Positions 51,923-60,812 of a stretch of 64,000 bases of DNA are shown in pieces. Position numbers and translations under genes: made by a program. The notes below the pieces were generated by a model, which did no database searches, was not told the DNA's origin, and saw nothing but the letters and a program-made list of their open reading frames with translations. Numbering within the stretch: position 1 is the first letter of the stretch; the number at the start of each line of letters is the position of its first letter. The DNA comes from Actinomycetota bacterium (GTDB lineage Bacteria; Actinomycetota; AC-67): NCBI GenBank assembly GCA_041658565.1, contig JBAZZY010000001.1:62001-126000 (forward strand). The letters run 5' to 3'.

Positions 51923-53013
51923 AGGCGGCGATCCTTGGGTGCGGTCTGATAGGAGGGTCTATCGGGCTCGCTCTGAAGGGGCATCCCGGCGGACCGTCCG
52001 AGATCGTCGTGTTCGATCGTGAACTTGGAGCGGCGCGCGCGGCCGTCGATCGAGGTGCCGCTGATCGCTTTGAGCTGAGCGCCGCGGCTGCGGTCGCCGC
52101 GGCTGACGTGGTTTTCGTCGCCACGCCGGTGCGTTCAATCGCCACGGCGGTAGCGGACGCAGTCCCGGGGCTAAAACCTGGCGCAATCCTGACAGATGTT
52201 GGCAGCACCAAGACTCGAGTAGTAGTTGAGGTCGAGAGTCTTCTGCCGGCGGGCGTGTTCTTTGTGGGCGGGCATCCCATGGCCGGAAGCGAGCAAGAGG
52301 GGATCGCCGGAGCGCGGGGAGACCTGTTCGAGGGGGCTTGGTGGATTCTGACGCCCACAGAGGGCTCTCAGCCGGCCACGTATCAGTTCCTGCACGGAGT
52401 CCTGACCGCTCTGGGCGCTCGGATCATGGCTTTGAAGCCTGAACAGCATGACGATCTAATGGCAACCGTGAGTCACCTACCGCAACTGGTCGCGACGACC
52501 GTGATGAACATGGCAGCCGACCGAGGCAAGGACCACGCGGGGCTTCTTGCGCTCGCCGCCGGAGGTTTTCGAGACGTCACTCGAGTGGCAGCCAGCAATC
52601 CAGACATCTGGCTGGATATCTGTAGGGACAACAAAGACGCCATCGTTATCGCGTTGGGGGAGGCGGCAAATCGCCTGCTTGCGCTGCGCGACCTGGTGCA
52701 AGACGAGGATCTAGAGGGGCTCGGGGATGTCCTGGCCGCCGCGCGCGAGGCTCGCAAGAGCTTGCCCGGGAAGGCGACAGAAGGGGAGGCCTACGAGATT
52801 CGTGTTCCCGTTCCGGACCGACCAGGTGTTCTCGCGGAAGTGACGACATCAGTAGGGAATCTTGGCGTGAACATTGAAGGCCTCGACATCACCCACGCAG
52901 AAGAGGGCGGACAGGGATTCCTCCGGTTGTCCATTCTCGGGGCCGACAACACCCGTCGAGTGCGCGAGATCCTGCAGCGTCTTGGATACGAACCAACGGA
53001 TACGGAGTTATGA
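51919..53013 (+). CDS. tyrA: Prephenate dehydrogenase with ACT domain
   Basis: 364 residues. NAD-binding ILGCGLIGGSIGLAL at the N-terminus, GGHPMAGSEQEG with the catalytic His region, and VSHLPQLVATTVM. A C-terminal ACT domain about 292-364 (PVPDRPGVLAEVTTSVGNLG) implies tyrosine feedback. ATG 51919 overlaps aroH by four bases. Completes the tyrosine branch: aroH then tyrA, with aroA 280 bases on. Confidence 0.95.
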   Translation: MKAAILGCGLIGGSIGLALKGHPGGPSEIVVFDRELGAARAAVDRGAADRFELSAAAAVAAADVVFVATPVRSIATAVADAVPGLKPGAILTDVGSTKTRVVVEVESLLPAGVFFVGGHPMAGSEQEGIAGARGDLFEGAWWILTPTEGSQPATYQFLHGVLTALGARIMALKPEQHDDLMATVSHLPQLVATTVMNMAADRGKDHAGLLALAAGGFRDVTRVAASNPDIWLDICRDNKDAIVIALGEAANRLLALRDLVQDEDLEGLGDVLAAAREARKSLPGKATEGEAYEIRVPVPDRPGVLAEVTTSVGNLGVNIEGLDITHAEEGGQGFLRLSILGADNTRRVREILQRLGYEPTDTEL

Positions 53014-53016
53014 AGG

Positions 53017-53056
53017 CACGAAGTGACTTGTCGACGTCGGGACAAGTCACTTCGTG
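53017..53056 (+). terminator. 16-bp hairpin after tyrA
   Basis: CACGAAGTGACTTGTC and its exact complement around GACGTCGG, starting three bases after the tyrA stop. No T run follows. Probable 3' end stabiliser or terminator of the aroH-tyrA mRNA. Confidence 0.5.
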
Positions 53057-53069
53057 GTCAAAGCGGTTC

Positions 53070-53171
53070 GTCGACAAATGACTATATCTTCAAACCGGTG
53101 AACTACCAGGGCGTGCGACCAGCGAAAGTACGGGACATGACGATATGTCGACAAAGATGTCTATAGCTTCA
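53070..53171 (+). repeat. Imperfect direct repeat in the tyrA-aroA spacer
   Basis: GTCGACAAATGACTATATCT (53070) and GTCGACAAAGATGTCTATAG (53147) match over about 23-25 bases with few differences, both ending in CTTCA. Both hold an AT-rich CTATA core unlike the surrounding GC-rich DNA. Function unknown; could be protein-binding sites. Confidence 0.55.
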
Positions 53172-53183
53172 TCTTTAAAAGCA

Positions 53184-53229
53184 CTTCAGGATCAATCTCT
53201 TCGCCGCCAAGTACCTGAAGAGATTGATC
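53184..53229 (+). promoter_or_regulatory. Mutually exclusive hairpins upstream of aroA
   Basis: GATCAATCTCTTC (53190-53202) pairs perfectly with GAAGAGATTGATC (53217-53229). CTTCAGG (53184-53190) pairs with CCTGAAG (53214-53220). GAAG 53217-53220 is shared, so the two hairpins exclude each other, as in a regulatory switch. No T run or known riboswitch core was recognised. Confidence 0.45.
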
Positions 53230-53296
53230 GCCGAGTAGATTCACATCACGGCGGAATCGCTGACGTCCTGGTTTGCCTGCACACAGAAGGCTGCCC

Positions 53297-54634
53297 GTGG
53301 ACATGAACGGCTTTGCAGTGACTCCGTGCAAGCGTGTCGACGGAGACGTCGTTGTCCCCGGGGACAAGTCAATCTCGCACCGTGCACTGTTAGTGGCGGC
53401 CATGGGTGAGGGGCGAATGGCGATCCGAGGGATTTCGCCGGCTGGCGATGTCGCGTCTTCTCTTGCCGCCGTCCGGCAACTCGGTGTCGCATTCAACAAC
53501 CCTACACCTCAACTAGACCCTCTGTGTCAGGGTGCTGGGTCTCAACCTTACCAAATCCTGGCAGATTCGCCTGGTCTGAGTGGCCTTGACGCTGGAGATC
53601 TTCCGATTGACGTGGGCAATTCGGGCACGACGATTCGCCTGCTGCTTGGGATTCTCGCCGGGTCGCGGACCTCGTCCGTACTCCTGGGTGATGCGTCGAT
53701 CCTGACGCGACCGATGCTGCGAGTGGTCGCTCCTTTACGTGAGATGGGCGCCAATATCGAGGGAGAGGACGGCGGTCGTTATGCGCCGTTGCGAGTCCGT
53801 GGGACGAGCCTGCGTGGGATGGCACACCGTCTTCCGGTCCCAAGTGCGCAGGTGAAGTCCTGCCTCTTGTTGGCCGGCATTGGAGCATCGGGACAGACGT
53901 CGGTGTGGGAACCTGCGCGCTCCAGGGACCACACCGAGCGCATGTTGCGCTACTTGGGAGTTCCTGTCGTCGAGTCGCTAAATGGTTTAGTAGTTAAGTC
54001 GACAAGGGTCTTTAACGGCAGCCTGGAGGTCCCCGGGGATCTTTCCTCTGCAGCATTTCTGCTGGTGGCAGCCGCAATCTTGCCGGGTTCGTCTATCCGT
54101 GTTCGCGATGTCGGGGTCAACCCGACGCGGACCGGCATCCTGGAGGTGCTGAGGGCGTTCGGCGCTGGAGTGGACGTATCAAACGTCCGCGACGTTTGCG
54201 GGGAGCCGGTGGGTGACGTGACTGTGACCCATTCGAGCCGCCGCGCGGTGCAGGTTGCAGGGCCGCTGGTGGTCGAAACGATTGACGAGTTGCCTCTCGT
54301 AGCCGTTCTCGGGGCGATGGCAGACGACGGGGTCACCGTCGTCCGGGATGCTGCCGAGTTGCGGGTCAAGGAAAGCGATCGCATTGAGGCTGTCGTCGAG
54401 AACCTCCGAAGGATGGGCGTCGACTGCGAGGCATCCTCCGACGGGTTCTCAGTGCGGGGGGGAACGGTGCCGCGCGGGGCCGCGGTCAATCCGCGAGGGG
54501 ACCATCGGATCGCCATGGCCATGGCCGTTCTGGGCCTCGCGGCAGCGGGGACTACGCTCGTCCATGACTGGGGTTGCGTTGCGGTTTCATACCCCGGATT
54601 CGAGCACGCGCTGGACCGGGTAGCGGTGCGTTGA
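53297..54634 (+). CDS. aroA: 3-phosphoshikimate 1-carboxyvinyltransferase (EPSP synthase)
   Basis: 445 residues. Shikimate pathway; shows PGDKSISHRALL near the N-terminus, GNSGTTIRLL, VPSAQVKSCLLLAG and RVKESDRIEA. GTG 53297 is chosen because AGAAGG (53285-53290) is six bases upstream; ATG 53303, two codons later, is the alternative. About 39 residues separate the LGV strand from GNSGTT, roughly ten more than in Escherichia coli, and the DNA there (about 53490-53590) is AT-richer than the rest of the gene. Preceded by a structured 280-base spacer. Confidence 0.94.
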   Translation: MDMNGFAVTPCKRVDGDVVVPGDKSISHRALLVAAMGEGRMAIRGISPAGDVASSLAAVRQLGVAFNNPTPQLDPLCQGAGSQPYQILADSPGLSGLDAGDLPIDVGNSGTTIRLLLGILAGSRTSSVLLGDASILTRPMLRVVAPLREMGANIEGEDGGRYAPLRVRGTSLRGMAHRLPVPSAQVKSCLLLAGIGASGQTSVWEPARSRDHTERMLRYLGVPVVESLNGLVVKSTRVFNGSLEVPGDLSSAAFLLVAAAILPGSSIRVRDVGVNPTRTGILEVLRAFGAGVDVSNVRDVCGEPVGDVTVTHSSRRAVQVAGPLVVETIDELPLVAVLGAMADDGVTVVRDAAELRVKESDRIEAVVENLRRMGVDCEASSDGFSVRGGTVPRGAAVNPRGDHRIAMAMAVLGLAAAGTTLVHDWGCVAVSYPGFEHALDRVAVR

Positions 54635-54680
54635 TAGAGCCCTCTTGGTTCGCCGAATCGTCCTGCGGCCTGTGCCGTCG

Positions 54681-54686
54681 TACCCT
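54681..54686 (+). promoter_or_regulatory. -10 hexamer of cmk (leaderless)
   Basis: TACCCT, nine bases before ATG 54696. Confidence 0.4.
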
Positions 54687-54695
54687 GTGCTCCCC

Positions 54696-55451
54696 ATGAC
54701 TGCGGACTCCAGCCCACTTGGCGCCGCGCGCGCCCGCCGCGCGCCGGTCAAGCGCGCCCTAGTGATCGCTATTGACGGTCCGGCCGGTGCAGGCAAGAGC
54801 ACCGTCGCTCGCGGCACGGCCCGCGCCCTTCGCCTCGCGCATCTGGACACTGGGGCGATGTACCGCGCCCTGACTGCAAAGGCGCTGGAAGCCGGCATCG
54901 ACCCATCCGACGGACCGGCTCTCGCCCGGCTGGCTCGACAGATGCACGTTGAGTTCAGTCCGGAAGGACTGATCGTGGATGACCGCCCGGCGGGCAGAGA
55001 GATCCGAACGCGTCGGGTGAGCAGCACGGTGTCTGCCGTTAGCGCGCACCGCGGGGTCCGGCGCGAACTCGTGCGGATGCAGCGTGCGATCCTGAGCGAG
55101 GGCAACATCGTCGCCGAGGGGCGAGACATCGGCACCGTCGTGTTTCCTCGTGCTCCCGTCAAAGTGTTCCTGACCGCATCGATCGACGAACGTGCGCGAC
55201 GCAGGCGTCGAGAGATGGTCGCGGCCGGCGATGACGTCTCGTTCGAAACCCTGAAGCGGGAGATCGCCCGGCGGGACGCGCTGGATTCGGGCCGCGCGCT
55301 CTCGCCGCTTGCACCTGCGGCCGATGCCATCATCGTGGATTCGACGGAGAAGACCCCTCGCCAAGTGATCGCTGAGATTGTGCGCCTAGTTAAGGCGTGG
55401 TCGAACTTGCGCGAGCCCCGGCGCGCGCCTGCGACGAAGGGATCGCGATGA
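54696..55451 (+). CDS. cmk: Cytidylate kinase
   Basis: 251 residues. P-loop IDGPAGAGKSTVARG, LDTGAMYRALT, VAEGRDIGTVVFP: the CMP kinase signature. A basic N-terminal extension of about 20 residues precedes the P-loop. Overlaps der by four bases; cmk-der pairing is standard in actinobacteria. Confidence 0.95.
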   Translation: MTADSSPLGAARARRAPVKRALVIAIDGPAGAGKSTVARGTARALRLAHLDTGAMYRALTAKALEAGIDPSDGPALARLARQMHVEFSPEGLIVDDRPAGREIRTRRVSSTVSAVSAHRGVRRELVRMQRAILSEGNIVAEGRDIGTVVFPRAPVKVFLTASIDERARRRRREMVAAGDDVSFETLKREIARRDALDSGRALSPLAPAADAIIVDSTEKTPRQVIAEIVRLVKAWSNLREPRRAPATKGSR

Positions 55452-56767
55452 GTCGCCTTCCAGTCGTCGCGGTCGTCGGGCGCGCCAACGTCGGCAAGTC
55501 CACGCTGATCAACAGGATCCTGGGGCGACGGGAAGCTATCGAGCACCCGGAGCCGGGAGTTACGCGCGACCGCCGAGGATACGCGGCCAACTGGGCCGGC
55601 GCTGAATTCACCCTCATCGATACCGGTGGATGGGAGCCGCGAGCTCGCGGCCTGACGGCCAAGGTGCGCGCGCAGGCCGAGCGGGCGGCTCGTGAAGCCG
55701 ACCTGATCCTGGTTGTAGTCGACGCTCGAACCGGGATCACCGAGGACGACCTGGCGGTAGCTCGCGGTCTTCGAGGAACGATGACTCCGATCATCGTGGT
55801 TGCCAACAAGGTCGACACGCGAGAGATCGAGGATGAGGTTCCCGGGTTCGACCGCCTTGCGCTCGGTCCGGCATTCCCCGTCAGCGCCCTTCACGGCCGC
55901 GGCTCGGGCGACTTGCTCGATGTCGTTGTGGAGCGGATCTCAGAGGTCGACTCCACGGCACCGGATTCCGAGGGGGACGCTCTCGCGGTTGCCCTCGTAG
56001 GTAGGCCGAACGTAGGGAAGTCCTCGCTGTTCAACCAACTTGTCGGAGACGAGAGGTCGATCGTCCACGATCTACCCGGTACGACGCGAGACGCGGTAGA
56101 CACCGTGGCCGAGATCGGGGGGAAGCGTTACCGCTTCATCGACACGGCAGGCATGCGCCGCCGAGTAAAGGACGCGAAGGGTCCCGAGTACTACGGACTG
56201 GTCCGGAGCTTGCGAGCGATCGACGAGGCCGACATCGCCATCCAAGTGGTCGACGTGGACGAGGGAGTGACCGAGCAAGACCAAAAGATTGCCAATGTGA
56301 TCTCAGAGGCCGGCTGTGGAGCGGTCGTGGTTCTAAACAAGTGGGATCACGTCGCCGGCGAGGATGCCGACAGCGTTGCGGACGACGTTCGCGACGCCCT
56401 CAGGTTCTTGTCGTGGGCTCCGATCGTGCGAACATCGGCGCTGACCGGCCGCGGGATCGCCAAGATCGCGCCGGCGGTTGAAATCGTGCGAGCCTCTTGG
56501 GAGCAGCGCGTCGCAACGGCAGAACTGAACGCGTGGCTGCGCGAGGGGATCGAGGGATTGGCGCTCGGTACGACCGAACGTGGCAGGCCGGTTCGGATTC
56601 GTTACATCACTCAGGCGCGCACCCGGCCCCCGCAGTTCGTCATATTCGCCAGCGGCAGGCTGACTGCCGGTGCGACACGTGCGGTCGAGCGCCGGCTGCG
56701 TGGTCGTTTCGGCTTCGAAGGGACTCCGATCCGCATTGCAACGCGGACACCGCAGCCGCGGCTGTAG
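55448..56767 (+). CDS. der: Ribosome-associated GTPase Der (EngA)
   Basis: 439 residues. Two consecutive GTPase domains: the first with GRANVGKSTLINR, DTGGW, NKVD; the second with GRPNVGKSSLFNQ, DTAGMRR, NKWD. C-terminal KH-like domain about 355-439. Needed for 50S assembly. ATG overlaps cmk by four bases. Confidence 0.96.
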   Translation: MSRLPVVAVVGRANVGKSTLINRILGRREAIEHPEPGVTRDRRGYAANWAGAEFTLIDTGGWEPRARGLTAKVRAQAERAAREADLILVVVDARTGITEDDLAVARGLRGTMTPIIVVANKVDTREIEDEVPGFDRLALGPAFPVSALHGRGSGDLLDVVVERISEVDSTAPDSEGDALAVALVGRPNVGKSSLFNQLVGDERSIVHDLPGTTRDAVDTVAEIGGKRYRFIDTAGMRRRVKDAKGPEYYGLVRSLRAIDEADIAIQVVDVDEGVTEQDQKIANVISEAGCGAVVVLNKWDHVAGEDADSVADDVRDALRFLSWAPIVRTSALTGRGIAKIAPAVEIVRASWEQRVATAELNAWLREGIEGLALGTTERGRPVRIRYITQARTRPPQFVIFASGRLTAGATRAVERRLRGRFGFEGTPIRIATRTPQPRL

Positions 56768-56814
56768 TCGGCGGCGCGCGAGGCGCTGCGCTCGGGCGTT
56801 ATACTCACCGACAA

Positions 56815-56892
56815 CGGGACGTGGCGCAGTTTGGTTAGCGCACCAGGCTGGGGGTCTGGGGGTCGTCGGTTCGAATCCGACCGTCCCGACCA
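56815..56892 (+). tRNA. proT: tRNA-Pro (GGG anticodon)
   Basis: Acceptor CGGGACG / CGTCCCG, discriminator A and encoded CCA (56890-56892). Anticodon stem CCAGG / TCTGG with loop CTGGGGG, giving GGG after the invariant T. T arm GTCGG-TTCGAAT-CCGAC. TATACT (56800-56805) lies ten bases upstream and is its likely -10. Confidence 0.95.
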
Positions 56893-56944
56893 TCGCTGAC
56901 GAGTCCGGCATGGCCGGGCGGTCCGCGACTGACGGAGGCTAAGC

Positions 56945-57547
56945 ATGACTGCAGCACCATCGACGCCCGAACCCTCCGATGCGATCCTCACTGTTCCGAA
57001 CCTACTGACATTCGCTCGCCTTGCGCTCGTACCGGCTTTCGTGTGGCTGGCGCTCGGCCCGAGGCGCATGGATCTCGCATTCACCCTAGCTGCCGTCGGT
57101 ATGGCGACCGATCTCGTCGACGGGAAGATAGCTCGCCGGTTCGGACAGGTATCGAAGCTCGGCGTGCGCCTCGATCCGCTCTCGGACCGACTGGCGCTTG
57201 CGGCCGGCGCGGTGGTGCTCATCGCGCACCACCTGGCTCCGGTCTGGGTGGTGGCGGCCGTCGTTGTTCGCGACGCGGCGCTGCTGTTCGTAGGCGTGAC
57301 GTTGATCAAGACGGCCGGAGCCGAGATCCCGCCGGTGTCGCGACTGGGCAAGCGCGGCTCGTTCGCGGTTTCCGCTGGTTTCGCGTTGTTTCTCGCCTCG
57401 GGCATCTCGAGCATCGCGGATCCGTCGATTGCTCTGCGAAGCGCGGCCTGGGTGTTCATGGCCCCCGGCCTTTTGATGTACTACCTAGCGGCAGTCGGGT
57501 ATGTGCGCGCTGGCCGGCGCGCGATTGCCGAGAGTACCGGTCGCTGA
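56945..57547 (+). CDS. CDP-alcohol phosphatidyltransferase (PgsA-like)
   Basis: 200 residues with several membrane segments. The CDP-OH signature is intact: DLVDGKIARRFGQ followed by GVRLDPLSD. It links an alcohol head group, probably glycerol 3-phosphate, to CDP-diacylglycerol, the family of PgsA2 (Rv1822) in the same gene order in mycobacteria. Substrate not determinable from sequence. ATG 56945. Confidence 0.87.
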   Translation: MTAAPSTPEPSDAILTVPNLLTFARLALVPAFVWLALGPRRMDLAFTLAAVGMATDLVDGKIARRFGQVSKLGVRLDPLSDRLALAAGAVVLIAHHLAPVWVVAAVVVRDAALLFVGVTLIKTAGAEIPPVSRLGKRGSFAVSAGFALFLASGISSIADPSIALRSAAWVFMAPGLLMYYLAAVGYVRAGRRAIAESTGR

Positions 57548-57559
57548 GGTCGCGGTCGA

Positions 57560-57565
57560 TAGACT
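57560..57565 (+). promoter_or_regulatory. -10 hexamer of the sugar nucleotidyltransferase operon
   Basis: TAGACT; predicted start near 57572 with a leader of about 25 bases. Confidence 0.4.
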
Positions 57566-57596
57566 ACGCGTCTGCCGTTCGAGATCGGATCAAAAT

Positions 57597-60089
57597 ATGA
57601 AAGCAGTGATCATGGCGGGTGGCGCCGGAAGTCGTCTGCGCCCACTCACGAGCAACCAGCCAAAGCCGATGGTGCCGTTGGCCAACCGGCCGCTCATGGA
57701 GCACATCGTTCTTCTGTGCAAGCGACACGGGTTCACCGACATCGTCGTTACTCTTCAGTTCCTGGCCAGCCTCATCCGCAACTACTTCGGAACCGGTGAG
57801 GACCTCGGCGTGCAATTGTCTTACGCGACTGAGGAGTCGCCCCTGGGGACCGCGGGAAGCGTGAAGAATGCTCAGGGCGCGCTCGACGAGACGTTTCTTG
57901 TCGTCTCGGGTGATGCGCTGACCGACATCGATCTCGAGAAGGTTGTCGCGTTCCACCAGGAACGGCGCGCGCTCGTCACCGTCGTGCTCTCGAGGCAGGC
58001 GAACCCACTGGAGTACGGCATCGTCGTCACCGACGAGCACGGTCGTGTGGAGCGCTTCCTTGAGAAGCCGGGTTGGGGAGAAGTCTTCACGGACACTGTG
58101 AACACCGGCATCTACGTCATCGAGCCGGAGGTCTTCGCCGACATCCCCGACGGGGTTTCCTATGACTTCTCCAAGGACTTGTTTCCGAAACTCCTCGAGC
58201 GCGGGGCGCCGATCTACGGATACGTGGCCGATGGGTACTGGACCGACGTCGGCAACGTCGAGGCCTACCGTAAGGCTCAGCAGGACGCGCTCGAGGGACG
58301 TGTGCACGTTGAGATCCCCGGGTTCGAGATCGCAGACCGCGTCTGGGTGGGCGAGGGGGCCATCATCGACCCGGCCGCTAGGATCGACGGTCCGGCGTTG
58401 ATTGGAGAGCACGCCAAGGTCGAGGCCGGCGCGACGGTACGCGAGTACTCGGTTATCGGAAACAACGCTTCGGTTACTGCCGGAGCCTTCTTGCACAGAG
58501 CCATTGTGTACGACAACGCCTACATCGGACCGGGCGCCACGCTGCGCGGCTGCATCATCGGGCGCAACGCCGACGTACGAGCGAACGCGCGGATCGAGGA
58601 AGGGGTCGTCGTCGGGGACGACTCCGTTATCGGCAAAGGCGCGGTGCTCCAACCTAACGTGAAGGTGTACCCGTACAAGCGTGTTGACGCAGGGGCCGTC
58701 ATTACCCACTCGATCATCTGGGAATCGCGCGGCGCCCGCAGCCTGTTCGGCAATTACGGGGTTTCGGGTCTGATCAACGTGGACATTACGCCGGACTTCG
58801 CCGTCCGACTTGGGATGGCTTACGCGACGACGCTGAAGCGCGGGGCAAGCGTCGTGATGAGCCGCGACGCCTCGCGCGCGGCGCGCACGATCAAACGCGC
58901 TCTGATCGCCGGATTGAACGGATCCGGTGTGCACGTCCAAGACCTCGAGGTCGCTCCCGTTCCGGTGTCGCGCTTCTTGGTCCGCTCGTCGCGCGCGCGC
59001 GGAGGTCTCGCGATCGGCAACGTCCCGGGCGATCCGCAGTCTTTGGAGATCCGCTTCATCGGATCCGACGGTGCTGATATCGGAGAGCCGGCGCAGCGCG
59101 ACATTGAACGCGTGTTCTTCCGCGAAGACGTTCGACGGGCATTCCCGGACGAAATCGGGGAGTTGCGATACCCGCCGCGCGCCCTCGAGTTGTACCAAGA
59201 GAGGCTCTTGGGAGCACTCGATTTGGATGCCATCAAAGCCGGCGGGATAAAAAGCGTCGTCGACTGCGGATTCGGCCCGACTGCCATCGTTTTGCCGGGG
59301 CTGCTGGGTCGCCTCGGATCCGAGACTCTCATCGTGAACGGGTATGTGGACGAGGCCCGATCCACCATATTGCGAGCCGACCGCGAGAAGCTCCTCGCCA
59401 ACCTGTCGGCTTTGGTGCGGACATCACGCGCGGACATCGGCGCGTTGCTGGAGACCACGGGGGAGTCACTGGATTTCGTTGCGGCCGGCGGTCGAGTCGT
59501 GTCGCGCCGGACGGCGATGCTGCTCCTGGTGGACCTTGCGAGCGAGGTCTTCCCGGAGCGGCCGATTGTCGTACCCGTGAGCGCGCCATCCGCCGTAGAG
59601 AAGATCGTCGAAGCTCGCGGGGGGTCGGTTCTGCGGTCGCGGCGCTCACCGGCGGCCATGCTTCGCGCCGCAGTCGACAGCGGCGCAGTGCTGGGAGCTA
59701 CCGAGCACGGCGCGTACGTCTTCCCGGATGCCGCGGCAGCCTTCGATGCGATCGCATCCTTCTGCGTGCTGCACGAGCTTCTCGCCAAGACCGAGACCAA
59801 TGTCGTGCAGAGACTCGCGGCGCTCCCGACTGGGCACGTCGTACACCGCGCCCTCCCGACGGCGTGGGATCGGAAGGGGACGGTCATGCGCCAGGTTGCG
59901 ACGGAACACCGGGCGGACCGTACCGATGAGACCGAGGGGTTGAAGCTCTACCACGGTAGCGCGTGGGCGCTGGTGATTCCCGATCCGGAGGACCCAGTGA
60001 CTCACGTTTGGGCAGAGGGGACCGATGAGGAGGCGTCCGAGATTCTTGTCGACCGTTACGCTGCCCTGATCGAGGAAGCTCTGGATTGA
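57597..60089 (+). CDS. Sugar nucleotidyltransferase fused to a degenerate phosphomannomutase domain
   Basis: 830 residues. Nucleotidyltransferase domain about 1-235 (MKAVIMAGGAGSRLRPLT, KPMVPLANRPLMEH), probably mannose 1-phosphate guanylyltransferase-like. Left-handed beta-helix hexapeptide repeats about 255-370. Phosphohexomutase-like domain about 380-830, but the phosphoserine loop TASHNP is replaced by GNVPGDPQ, and no DGDxDR metal loop is found, so this domain should not be a mutase. The fused family generally shows such loss. Precise substrate unknown. Overlaps the next gene by four bases. Confidence 0.85.
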   Translation: MKAVIMAGGAGSRLRPLTSNQPKPMVPLANRPLMEHIVLLCKRHGFTDIVVTLQFLASLIRNYFGTGEDLGVQLSYATEESPLGTAGSVKNAQGALDETFLVVSGDALTDIDLEKVVAFHQERRALVTVVLSRQANPLEYGIVVTDEHGRVERFLEKPGWGEVFTDTVNTGIYVIEPEVFADIPDGVSYDFSKDLFPKLLERGAPIYGYVADGYWTDVGNVEAYRKAQQDALEGRVHVEIPGFEIADRVWVGEGAIIDPAARIDGPALIGEHAKVEAGATVREYSVIGNNASVTAGAFLHRAIVYDNAYIGPGATLRGCIIGRNADVRANARIEEGVVVGDDSVIGKGAVLQPNVKVYPYKRVDAGAVITHSIIWESRGARSLFGNYGVSGLINVDITPDFAVRLGMAYATTLKRGASVVMSRDASRAARTIKRALIAGLNGSGVHVQDLEVAPVPVSRFLVRSSRARGGLAIGNVPGDPQSLEIRFIGSDGADIGEPAQRDIERVFFREDVRRAFPDEIGELRYPPRALELYQERLLGALDLDAIKAGGIKSVVDCGFGPTAIVLPGLLGRLGSETLIVNGYVDEARSTILRADREKLLANLSALVRTSRADIGALLETTGESLDFVAAGGRVVSRRTAMLLLVDLASEVFPERPIVVPVSAPSAVEKIVEARGGSVLRSRRSPAAMLRAAVDSGAVLGATEHGAYVFPDAAAAFDAIASFCVLHELLAKTETNVVQRLAALPTGHVVHRALPTAWDRKGTVMRQVATEHRADRTDETEGLKLYHGSAWALVIPDPEDPVTHVWAEGTDEEASEILVDRYAALIEEALD

Positions 60090-60799
60090 GAACCCGATCG
60101 ATCCTGCACTCGGTCGGGCCGGCTGTGCTCGTCGGGGGTTTAGCCTTCGCGTTGACGGTTCAGTGGCGCGCGCAGAGTGCCGCAACGATGGCACTTGAAG
60201 GGCGCCGAGCAGGGCTCGTGAGGATTCTCGAGTCGCGACAACATCGCGCGGTCGAGCTCGAGGCTAGGATCGCCGCGTTGCAGACGGAGATAGACCGAGC
60301 GGCCGATGCCGCCGGGCTGCGGGGCCTGGCTCCGCTTCAGGATCGCGTGCGACGCCTGGCGGAACTGGCAGGGACGACGGAGGCGAGCGGCCCCGGCATC
60401 GTGGTGACTGTGGCGGACGCCGCCCCGCAAGACGCCACCGCCGTCCCGTCGGACTCGCGCATCCAAGACGTCGACATCCAGGCCGTTGCTAACGCGCTAT
60501 GGCTCGTCGGCGCTGAAGCGATCGCGGTAAACGGCCAGCGACTTGTTGCGACCAGTGCTATCCGCAACGCCGGGGACGCCGTTCTCGTGAACTACCGAGT
60601 GCTGTCCTCGCCGTATCGCGTTACTGCAATCGGGCCGGCGGCTATGCGGAAACGTTTCGAGGCTTCCGCGACGGCAGAGCGTTTCCGAGGTTGGGCGGAG
60701 ATCTACGGCCTCGGCTTCGAAGTCCAGGGGCACAACCGGATCGACGTGCCCGCCTACGGGGGACCCGTCCGGGCTCGATACGCAAAGCAGTTGGACTGA
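60086..60799 (+). CDS. DUF881 family membrane protein (first copy)
   Basis: 237 residues. One N-terminal membrane segment (about 8-26), then a coiled coil and the DUF881 domain (GPGIVVTVAD, DIQAVANALWLVGAEAIAVNG, PYRVTAIGPA). Extracytoplasmic. TTG 60086 overlaps the preceding stop. Gene order DUF881-Sbp-DUF881 matches mycobacterial Rv1823-Rv1825. Function unknown; suspected role in division or envelope. Confidence 0.85.
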   Translation: MRTRSILHSVGPAVLVGGLAFALTVQWRAQSAATMALEGRRAGLVRILESRQHRAVELEARIAALQTEIDRAADAAGLRGLAPLQDRVRRLAELAGTTEASGPGIVVTVADAAPQDATAVPSDSRIQDVDIQAVANALWLVGAEAIAVNGQRLVATSAIRNAGDAVLVNYRVLSSPYRVTAIGPAAMRKRFEASATAERFRGWAEIYGLGFEVQGHNRIDVPAYGGPVRARYAKQLD

Positions 60800-60812
60800 C
60801 ACGGGAGGGGAC

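Noticed and set aside
53161..53499. Minus-strand frame in the tyrA-aroA spacer ending VLGGEEIDPEVLLKMKL
   Set aside because: Its larger part is antisense to aroA and no ribosome binding site or family match was seen; the spacer's hairpins explain the structure better.
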